Origin: RBG-16-66-20 sp964564865 | GTDB lineage: Bacteria > Pseudomonadota > Gammaproteobacteria > Burkholderiales > SG8-39 | Assembly (NCBI GenBank): GCA_964564865.1 | Contig: CAZMDA010000103.1 | Location: 1 to 8,261, forward strand | DNA: 8,261 nucleotides | Direction: 5' to 3' | Shown here: piece after piece, positions 1-5,210 of the stretch | Layout of the letters: each line of letters opens with the position of its first letter | Numbering within the stretch: position 1 is the first letter of the stretch | Position numbers and translations under genes: made by a program | Notes under the pieces: model-generated | Database searches by the model: none | What the model was told of the DNA's origin: nothing | What the model saw: the letters and a program-made list of their open reading frames with translations, nothing else

Positions 1-113
1 CAGCGCGCCAGCAGTCGCGCGTGCAGGCGGGCCGCGCCCGCGGCGCCCAGCGCGGAGCGCAGCCGGGACTTGACGCGGCCGGGCCGCGGCGCCCGGGAGA
101 AGACGATCAGCAC
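1..113 (-). CDS. TIGR04282-type transferase (GT-A / nucleotidyltransferase-like), N-terminal fragment, cut by window edge
   Basis: Reading the minus strand from a GTG at 113-111 gives about 37 codons beginning M-L-I-V-F-S-R-A-P-R-P-G-R-V-K-S-R-L. This is the N-terminal signature of the TIGR04282 family (usually F-A-R-A-P-x-P-G-x-V-K-T-R-L), also called rSAM/selenodomain-associated transferase 1. The basic P-G-R-V-K-[ST]-R-L loop resembles the nucleotide-binding loop of NTP-sugar transferases. The frame stays open to base 1, so the rest lies outside the window. It begins 4 bp after the stop of the TIGR04283-type gene; these two families are typically neighbours, which supports the call. A GAGG sits only 2 nt before the GTG, so the exact start is uncertain, but no ATG lies nearby in frame. 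The substrate is unknown. Confidence 0.78.
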   Translation of the reverse strand, partial: MLIVFSRAPRPGRVKSRLRSALGAAGAARLHARLLAR

Positions 114-117
114 CGCC

Positions 118-786
118 TCAGGCCGCGCGCGAGTAGCGGCGCGCCAGCTCGTCCGGGTCCGCGCCCAGCGCATAGGCGAGCCGCAGCCGCCACATGTGCA
201 CGATCGTGCACAGCGCGCCCCGCTCGTCCCAGCGCCGGCCGGAGGTCACCGCGTGCGCGCGCAGGCAGGCGGGCCGGCCAAGGCGCTTCATCGCCTTGCT
301 GAAAGCGATGTCCTCCATCAGCGCGATCTCGGGAAAGCCGCCAAAATCGCCGCGCCGCACGAAGATCGCCTGGTCGCCGGTGGCGATCCCGGTGAGGCGC
401 GAGCGCCAGTTCATGAAGAAAGCGACCATCCCGAGCAGCGGCGAGCGGCCGGCGATGCGCACGTCGAAGCGGCCCCAGCGATGCGCCGCGAGCGCCGCGG
501 CGACCTGCCGGTCCGCCTCCGGGGGCAGGCGGGTATCGGCATGCAGGAACAGCAGCGCCTCGCCCGAGGCGGCCGCCGCGCCGGCGTTCATCTGCCGCGC
601 TCGCCCGCGCGGCGCCTCGAGCACCCGGTCCGCGAACGGCGCGGCGAGCGCCGCGGTGCCGTCGGCGCTGCCGCCGTCGGCCACGATCACCTCGTGCCCG
701 CGCGCGCGCAGCGGCGCGAGCGCCGCGAGCGTGGCGGCGATGCCCGCGGCCTCCTCCAGCGCCGGCACGATGATGGAGAGCTTCAC
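118..786 (-). CDS. TIGR04283-type family 2 glycosyltransferase
   Basis: 222 residues, about full length for this compact GT-A family. Visible motifs are an N-terminal strand L-S-I-I-V-P-A-L-E-E-A (3-13), the nucleotide-binding V-A-D-G-G-S-A-D-G-T (35-44), a metal-binding acidic motif in F-L-H-A-D-T (80-85), G-D-Q-A-I-F (137-142), and a candidate catalytic M-E-D-I (157-160). The A-R-Q-M-N-A-G segment (63-69) and the G-D-Q-A-I-F-V-R-R stretch are characteristic of TIGR04283 (rSAM/selenodomain-associated transferase 2; some databases name it an arsenosugar-biosynthesis glycosyltransferase). There is no long hydrophobic segment, so it is probably cytosolic or membrane-peripheral. The start is a GTG (786-784) overlapping the DUF547 stop as GTGA, implying translational coupling; there is no Shine-Dalgarno of its own. 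The sugar donor and acceptor are not known, and the arsenosugar name should not be taken as function without ArsM/ArsS nearby. Confidence 0.88.
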   Translation of the reverse strand: MKLSIIVPALEEAAGIAATLAALAPLRARGHEVIVADGGSADGTAALAAPFADRVLEAPRGRARQMNAGAAAASGEALLFLHADTRLPPEADRQVAAALAAHRWGRFDVRIAGRSPLLGMVAFFMNWRSRLTGIATGDQAIFVRRGDFGGFPEIALMEDIAFSKAMKRLGRPACLRAHAVTSGRRWDERGALCTIVHMWRLRLAYALGADPDELARRYSRAA

Positions 787-1583
787 CGGCGCAGGTCGTT
801 CAGCGACCAGTCGTAGTCAAGGAACGCGATCGGCGCCTTGCCCTCGGCCACCCGCCGCTGCTGCGCCGGGTCGTCGCTGAGCAGCCTGGCGTACTTCGCG
901 AAGTACTGCTCCCGGGACTGAATGCCCTGGTAGCCGCTGGTCCAGTCCTCCTTGAACCAGTCGAAGATCCTGGACACCTCCAGCCGGCCCCCGGCGCCGA
1001 CGCGGTTGCGCGAGCGGTCGGACAGGAACCGCACCGCCTGCTCCTCCAGCTGCGCCTCCAGGCGCTCGGCGACGAAGGCCTCCTCGCGCAGCATCGGGCA
1101 GCCGACCGAGGCGCAGTTGACCGCGAAGTGCACGCGCGGCTCGTCGTAGGCCCCGGGCTTCCTCAGGATCTCGTGCTCGATCTGGTCCAGGTAGGATTCG
1201 CGCCCGAGCAGGCGGAAGAACCTGCGCTTCCAGCGGTTGCTGAACAGGTCGCTGCCGATGTCCTTGATGGACTTCACCGGGTAGTGCTCCAGGATCAACT
1301 CGACGGTGAACGCGTTGTAGGCGTTGATCAGGAACGCCATCTGCTGCGGTTTCGGCCAGCGCTGGAACTCGGCCTCGGCCACTGCGGAAAGCGAGGCGAG
1401 GTAGGCCTTCAGCGCGGCGCGGTCCTTCGCGAACTCGGCATAGCGGACCTGCGACGCGCTCTTGCCCGGCAGCAGGACGACGTGCTTCTTCAGCAGCGCA
1501 TCCCAGGCCTGGTGCGAATGGTCGAATCCCTGCGCGAGCGCGGTGCCGGCGCAGAACGCTAGCAGCGCGGCAAGCAGCCTCAT
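783..1583 (-). CDS. DUF547 family secreted protein
   Basis: 266 residues starting at ATG 1583-1581, which overlaps the upstream reductase stop as ATGA. Residues 1-17 form a short Sec signal peptide: basic M-R, a hydrophobic core, and an A-L-A cleavage site before Gln18. The mature protein should therefore be periplasmic. DUF547 hallmarks are visible: F-L-I-N-A-Y-N-A-F-T-V (84-94), L-D-Q-I-E-H-E-I-L-R (132-141), H-F-A-V-N-C-A-S-V-G-C-P (152-163) and C-terminal F-L-D-Y-D-W-S-L-N (254-262). The conserved His, Asn and two Cys of the third motif are intact. The biochemical role of DUF547 is not established; a thiol or peptidase-like activity has been speculated from the invariant Cys/His, but I cannot support one. 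A strong GGGGAGG lies just upstream of the start. Linkage to the membrane reductase suggests a shared envelope task (inference). Confidence 0.9.
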   Translation of the reverse strand: MRLLAALLAFCAGTALAQGFDHSHQAWDALLKKHVVLLPGKSASQVRYAEFAKDRAALKAYLASLSAVAEAEFQRWPKPQQMAFLINAYNAFTVELILEHYPVKSIKDIGSDLFSNRWKRRFFRLLGRESYLDQIEHEILRKPGAYDEPRVHFAVNCASVGCPMLREEAFVAERLEAQLEEQAVRFLSDRSRNRVGAGGRLEVSRIFDWFKEDWTSGYQGIQSREQYFAKYARLLSDDPAQQRRVAEGKAPIAFLDYDWSLNDLRR

Positions 1584-3742
1584 CCGCCTCCCCGCCTCCA
1601 GGCGTGGAACCGCTCGACCCGGCGCAGCAGGCCCTGCGGGGCATGCGCCTTCTTCCACACGCCCGCGGCGTACTTGTTGGCCTCGGACAGCGTCGGGTAG
1701 ATGTGGATGGTGCCGAGGATCTTGTTGAGGCCGAAGCCGTGGCGCATGGCGGCGACGAACTCGGCGATCAGGTCGCCCGCGTGCTCCCCCGCGATCGTCA
1801 CCCCGAGGATGCGGTCCTTGCCCGGCACCGTGAGCACCTTCACCAGCCCGTGCGCCGCTTCGTCGGCGATGGCGCGGTCGAGCTCGTCGATGCCGTACAC
1901 CGACACCTCGTACGGGATGCCCTTTTCCCCCGCCTCGGTCTCGTTCAGGCCCACCCGGGCCACCTCGGGGTCGGTGAAGGTCGCCCAGGGAATCACCGAG
2001 TAGTCGGCGCGGAACTTCCGCAGGCCACCGAACAGCGCGTTGACCGCGGCATACCAGGCCTGGTGCGACGCGGCGTGGGTGAACTGGAACGGCCCGGCGA
2101 CATCGCCGCAGGCGTAGATGTTCGGGTAGACCGTCTGCAGGAACTCGTTGGTCTCGACCGTGCGCGCCCTGGTGGTGGCGATGCCCAGTTCCTCCAGCCC
2201 GTAGCCGGCGGTGTTGGCGACGCGGCCCACGGCGCACAGCACCTCGTCGAAGGCGAAGCGCACTTCCGCGCCCGCGTGCTCGCAGACGAGCACCTTCTCG
2301 CCGCCCTCGCGCAGGAATGCCTTTGCCTGGTGCCCGAGGCGCACGTCCACGCCCTCGGCGGCGAACTTCTTCAGCACCAGGTCCGAGATCTCGGGGTCCT
2401 CGCGCGCGAGCAGCCGCGGCAGCATCTCGACCTGCGTCACCTTCGAGCCCAGGCGCGCGAACGCCTGCGCCAGCTCGCAGCCGATCGGGCCGCCGCCCAG
2501 CACCACCAGCCGCGGCGGCAGGGTGCGCAGGTCCCACACGGAGTCCGAGGTCAGGCAGCCGATCTCCGCCAGCCCGGGGATCGGCGGCACGAACGGCCGC
2601 GCGCCGGCCGCGATCACGATCGAGCGCGTGGTGAGGCGCTGCGTCGCGCCGGCGGCGGTCTTCACCTCGACCTCCCAGGGCGTCACGATGCGCGCCTCGC
2701 CCTGCAGGCATTCGACGCCCAGGCCGCTGTAGCGCGCCACGGAGTCGTGCGGCTCGATGGTCCGGATGACGCGCTGCACGCGCTCCATGACCTCGGCGAA
2801 GTCGAAATCGACCGTCGCCGACTTCAGCCCCAGCGAGCGCGCCTCGCGCGCCTGCGCCACGAACTTCGCGGTGCGGATCAGCGCCTTCGAGGGCACGCAG
2901 CCGGTGTACAGGCAATCCCCGCCCATGCGGTGCTTCTCCACCAGCGTCACCTTCGCCTTCACCGCCGCGGCGATGTAGGCGCTCACCAGTCCCGCCGAGC
3001 CGGCGCCGATCACCACCAGGTTGCGCTCGAAGCGGGCCGGCCGCCGCGCCTTCCAGGGCGCGTAGACGCGCCGTGCCCTGGCCGCGTCCACGAGGCGCAT
3101 GGCGGCGAGCGGGAACAGCCCGAGCAGCACGAAGGCCCCGATCAGTCCCGGGGAGAGGATGCCCGAGGGCGACTGGATCGCGGCCAGCTGCGTGCCCGCG
3201 TTCACGTAGACCACCGTGCCGGCCAGCATGCCCACCTGGCTCACCCAGTAGAACGTCCAGGTCCGGATCGGCGTCAGGCCCATGGCGAGGTTGACGACGA
3301 AGAAGGGCACCGCGGGAATGAGCCGCAGCGTGAACAGGTACAGGCCGCCCTCCTTCGCCACGCCGGCATTGAGCGCGCCCAGCTGCCGGCCGAAGCGTCC
3401 CTGCACCCAGTCGCGCAGCAGGAAGCGCGAGGCGAGGAAGGCGAGCGTGGCGCCGATGGCCGAGGCGAACGACACCAGCACCGTGCCCCACAGGAGGCCG
3501 AACACCGCGCCACCCACGAGCGTCATCACCGCGGCGCCCGGCAGCGACAGGCCGGTCACGGCGACGTACAGCGCGAAGTAGGCCAGCGCGGCCTGCCAGG
3601 GATGGCCCTGGTAGAAGGCGAGGATCGCGTCCTGCTGCGCCTTGACGTTCTGGAAGGTGAGGTAGCGGTGCCCGCCCAGCGCGAAGAAGGCCGCGGCGAG
3701 GACGGCGAGCGCGGCAAGGACGAGGAGGCGCGAACGGGTCAT
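1580..3742 (-). CDS. Fused VTT/TMEM64 membrane domain and FAD-dependent pyridine nucleotide-disulfide oxidoreductase
   Basis: 720 residues with two parts. Residues 1-225 are a VTT (TVP38/TMEM64, DedA-like) membrane domain, with hydrophobic segments around 5-22, 50-70, 72-106, 133-155, 163-184 and 198-216 and the family-type G-G-A-V-F-G-L-L-W-G (77-86) and L-R-L-I-P-A-V-P-F (139-147). Residues 240-700 are a class I flavoprotein reductase: FAD motif G-A-G-S-A-G (246-251), redox pair G-G-D-C-L-Y-T-G-C-V-P-S-K (Cys277/Cys282), second dinucleotide motif G-G-G-P-I-G (416-421), second FAD motif Y-A-C-G-D-V-A (543-549), and dimerisation domain from about 582. Glu439 after the second strand favours NADH over NADPH (inference). 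The position of the catalytic His of lipoamide and glutathione reductases is Tyr682, with the partner Glu687 kept. It lacks the MerA C-terminal Cys pair and N-terminal metal domain. The architecture is known in databases as a bifunctional TVP38/TMEM64 and oxidoreductase protein; its substrate is unknown. It ends with an ATGA overlap into DUF547. Confidence 0.93.
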   Translation of the reverse strand: MTRSRLLVLAALAVLAAAFFALGGHRYLTFQNVKAQQDAILAFYQGHPWQAALAYFALYVAVTGLSLPGAAVMTLVGGAVFGLLWGTVLVSFASAIGATLAFLASRFLLRDWVQGRFGRQLGALNAGVAKEGGLYLFTLRLIPAVPFFVVNLAMGLTPIRTWTFYWVSQVGMLAGTVVYVNAGTQLAAIQSPSGILSPGLIGAFVLLGLFPLAAMRLVDAARARRVYAPWKARRPARFERNLVVIGAGSAGLVSAYIAAAVKAKVTLVEKHRMGGDCLYTGCVPSKALIRTAKFVAQAREARSLGLKSATVDFDFAEVMERVQRVIRTIEPHDSVARYSGLGVECLQGEARIVTPWEVEVKTAAGATQRLTTRSIVIAAGARPFVPPIPGLAEIGCLTSDSVWDLRTLPPRLVVLGGGPIGCELAQAFARLGSKVTQVEMLPRLLAREDPEISDLVLKKFAAEGVDVRLGHQAKAFLREGGEKVLVCEHAGAEVRFAFDEVLCAVGRVANTAGYGLEELGIATTRARTVETNEFLQTVYPNIYACGDVAGPFQFTHAASHQAWYAAVNALFGGLRKFRADYSVIPWATFTDPEVARVGLNETEAGEKGIPYEVSVYGIDELDRAIADEAAHGLVKVLTVPGKDRILGVTIAGEHAGDLIAEFVAAMRHGFGLNKILGTIHIYPTLSEANKYAAGVWKKAHAPQGLLRRVERFHAWRRGGG
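1584..1600 (-). promoter_or_regulatory. Shine-Dalgarno of the DUF547 gene, inside the end of the upstream reductase gene
   Basis: Reading the minus strand, GGGGAGG (1593-1587) is followed by CGG and the ATG at 1583, with a further GGAGG at 1599-1595. It is the best ribosome binding site in the window and fixes the DUF547 start. These bases also encode the Arg-Arg-Gly-Gly-Gly tail of the upstream fusion protein, so that Gly-rich C-terminus is probably a by-product of the ribosome binding site rather than a functional tail. Confidence 0.6.
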
Positions 3743-3750
3743 GGTGCGCA

Positions 3751-3776
3751 GGCCGCCTTGGTCGCCGCCGGCGGCC
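3751..3776 (-). other. GC-rich inverted repeat in the 40-bp gap upstream of the fusion gene
   Basis: On the minus strand, GGCCGCC (3776-3770) can pair with GGCGGCC (3757-3751) around a 12-nt loop. Two short palindromes also overlap here: GGCCCGGGCC (3782-3773) and GCCGCCGGCGGC (3775-3764). There is no T-run after it, so it does not look like an intrinsic terminator. The right arm covers part of AAGGCGG, the only Shine-Dalgarno-like stretch before the ATG at 3742 (13 nt away), so folding could influence initiation. In DNA this GC-rich, such repeats arise easily by chance. Confidence 0.3.
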
Positions 3777-3782
3777 CGGGCC

Positions 3783-4325
3783 TTACAGCAGGTTGGCGGC
3801 GCGGTGCGATTGCTCGTCCATCAGCGTCAGCAGGCGGCCGCTGGTGGCGCGCAGGCGCTGCGACAGCATCAGCACCAGCTCCATCAGGATCTTCGCGCCC
3901 AGCATCGGCTGCTCGACGATGATCCGCGCCAGGTTCTCGCGGTCGAGCACCGCCACCAGGGTGGGCTCCGCCGCGATGCAGGTGGCGAAGCGCGGCTCGC
4001 CGTCGATCATGGACATCTCGCCCAGGGTCTTGCCGGCCTCCACCACCGCGATCAGCTGCGGCGTGTTCCAGCGGTCCTGCTTCTGCACCTCGACCTTGCC
4101 CTCGATCAGCATCAGCATGAAGTCGCCGCCCTCGCCCTCGCGGATGATCTCCACCCCGGCGGGCGCGCGGTACACGTCCATGAAGTGCGCGAGCAGCCGC
4201 ACCTCGGCGGTGGAGAAGTTCTCCAGCAGGTCGCAGCGCGGGATCAGGGCGTGGATCTGCGCCGAGAACTTGGTCGCGTCCCCGAGGTGCTCCAGCTGGG
4301 TCAGGTGCTTGGGTCGCTCGCTCAT
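3783..4325 (-). CDS. Single-domain cyclic nucleotide-binding protein (Crp-type CNBD without DNA-binding domain)
   Basis: 180 residues. After a ~30-residue helical lead, residues 31-135 form a cyclic-nucleotide-binding beta-roll: F-S-T-A-E-V-R-L-L-A (37-46), E-I-I-R-E-G-E-G-G-D-F-M-L-M-L-I-E-G (59-76), and a phosphate-binding cassette G-E-M-S-M-I-D-G-E-P-R-F-A-T-C (102-116). The cassette keeps the Gly-Glu and Pro-Arg-x-Ala-Thr pattern that contacts the ribose and phosphate, so it could bind cAMP or cGMP; Gly in place of a bulky residue before Glu110 is unremarkable. After residue 135 there is only a helix-rich tail (about 140-175) with no winged helix, so it is not a complete Crp/Fnr transcription factor. 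It is more likely a sensor or regulatory subunit acting by protein contact (inference). It starts 12 bp after the UbiA-like gene and ends 40 bp before the fusion gene. No Shine-Dalgarno is evident. Confidence 0.88.
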   Translation of the reverse strand: MSERPKHLTQLEHLGDATKFSAQIHALIPRCDLLENFSTAEVRLLAHFMDVYRAPAGVEIIREGEGGDFMLMLIEGKVEVQKQDRWNTPQLIAVVEAGKTLGEMSMIDGEPRFATCIAAEPTLVAVLDRENLARIIVEQPMLGAKILMELVLMLSQRLRATSGRLLTLMDEQSHRAANLL

Positions 4326-4337
4326 GCCGAGGGAATT

Positions 4338-5210
4338 CTAGCCGATCACCCAGAGCACGGTCGCCACCCAGCCCAGCACCGCGGCGCCGAGCAGCGGGTC
4401 GCGCAGCAGCTCCTCGGTCGGGTCGCCGCCGCCGCCCCGGAAATGCAGACGGTACAGGTAGCGCGCGGTGCCCAGCAGCACCCAGGGCAGGGTCAGGACC
4501 AGGTCGCCGGTGCCGTGCAGGGCGGCCGTCTCGGCCGACAGCGTGTACAGCGCGTAGGTCAGGGCCATGCCGGCGGCGCAGGCGCCGATGGCGCGATCAA
4601 GGAACGAGATCGTATAGCGCCCGAGCACCGCCCGGTGCTGCGCCGCGTCGTGCGCCAGCTTCGACAGCTCGGCGCGGCGCTTCGCGAATCCCAGGAACAG
4701 GGTCAGCAGGAACCCGCAGGCAAGCAGCCACCTCGAAGGCTCGATCCCGATGCCCGCGGTGCCCGCGAGCAGGCGCAGCATGAAGCCGGAGGCGATCAGC
4801 ATCACGTCCAGTACCGGCACGCGCTTCAGGCTCATTGTGTACGCCAGGTTGAGCACCAGGTACGCGCCGAGGATCGCCGCCACCGCCCAGCCCGCCCATG
4901 CGGCCAGCGCAAGCCCCCCGGCAGCGCTGGCGGCAGCGAGCACGAACGCCTCGCGCTGCGATACCGCGCCCCTGGCGACCGGCCGCTCGCGCTTGTCCGG
5001 ATGCCCGCGATCCACCGCCGCGTCGCGGCTGTCGTTGAATGCGTAGACCGCGCCTGACCCAAGGCAGAACGCCGCGGTCGCGATCGCGGCGGCGGCGGCC
5101 AGCTCCGGATCGCGCCAGCCGTGCCCGAACAGCAACCCTGCCAGGACGAAGCCGTTCTTCACCCACTGCTGCGGGCGCAGCAACTCCAGGTACGCGAGCG
5201 CGCGCCTCAT
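4338..5210 (-). CDS. UbiA-superfamily decaprenyl-phosphate phosphoribosyltransferase-like membrane enzyme
   Basis: 290 residues, the usual length for this family. The N-terminus has L-R-P-Q-Q-W-V-K-N (15-23), typical of phosphoribose:decaprenyl-phosphate transferases. The first Asp-rich motif reads N-D-S-R-D-A-A-V-D-R-G-H-P-D-K-R-x-R-P, matching the N-D-x-x-D-x-x-x-D-R-x-H-P-x-K-x-x-R-P form of this branch and not the quinone or heme branches. Downstream are S-L-K-R-V-P-V-L-D-V, F-M-L-R-L-L-A-G and a cytosolic L-G-F-A-K-R-R-A-E-L. About eight to nine membrane segments are visible. Known members (such as mycobacterial Rv3806c) transfer 5-phosphoribose from PRPP to polyprenyl phosphate, the first step to polyprenyl-phosphate-arabinose. 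The ATG (5210-5208) overlaps the GT39 stop as ATGA. Epimerase (DprE1/DprE2) and phosphatase genes are not in the window. The family call is firm; the exact lipid carrier and product are inferred. Confidence 0.9.
   Translation of the reverse strand: MRRALAYLELLRPQQWVKNGFVLAGLLFGHGWRDPELAAAAAIATAAFCLGSGAVYAFNDSRDAAVDRGHPDKRERPVARGAVSQREAFVLAAASAAGGLALAAWAGWAVAAILGAYLVLNLAYTMSLKRVPVLDVMLIASGFMLRLLAGTAGIGIEPSRWLLACGFLLTLFLGFAKRRAELSKLAHDAAQHRAVLGRYTISFLDRAIGACAAGMALTYALYTLSAETAALHGTGDLVLTLPWVLLGTARYLYRLHFRGGGGDPTEELLRDPLLGAAVLGWVATVLWVIG

Noticed and set aside
1551..1583. Lipoprotein signal in the DUF547 protein (Cys11 in L-A-F-C).
   Set aside because: Phe before the Cys does not fit a lipobox and the hydrophobic core would be too short; A-L-A before Gln18 is a better signal peptidase I site.
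783..3491. A 902-codon open frame joining sequence across the reductase gene to the DUF547 protein.
   Set aside because: Its first ~635 codons are the wrong frame of the reductase gene, rich in Arg/Gly/Ala with no domain. Only the last 266 codons, from the ATG at 1583, with signal peptide and ribosome binding site, are real.
1580..3742. Annotation as mercuric reductase (merA).
   Set aside because: The core resembles MerA-type flavoproteins, but the C-terminal Cys pair and N-terminal metal-binding domain are missing and no mer genes are nearby.
3764..3782. Intrinsic terminator between the CNBD and fusion genes.
   Set aside because: Strong GC palindromes are present but no T-run follows on the minus strand.
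1604..3922. A 772-codon plus-strand open frame, and similar plus-strand frames at 3741-5057, 5039-6718 and 6606-7799.
   Set aside because: They lie antisense to well-supported genes, have low-complexity Arg/Gln/His/Gly compositions, and show no recognisable domains. Long stop-free antisense frames are expected at this GC content.
3783..4325. Annotation as a Crp/Fnr transcription factor.
   Set aside because: There is no helix-turn-helix after the cyclic nucleotide domain; only about 40 helical residues remain.
4338..5210. Annotation as 4-hydroxybenzoate polyprenyltransferase or heme O synthase.
   Set aside because: The R-P-Q-Q-W-V-K-N start, the D-R-G-H-P-D-K form of the Asp-rich motif and the A-K-R-R-A-E-L loop fit the phosphoribosyltransferase branch, and no quinone or heme genes adjoin.
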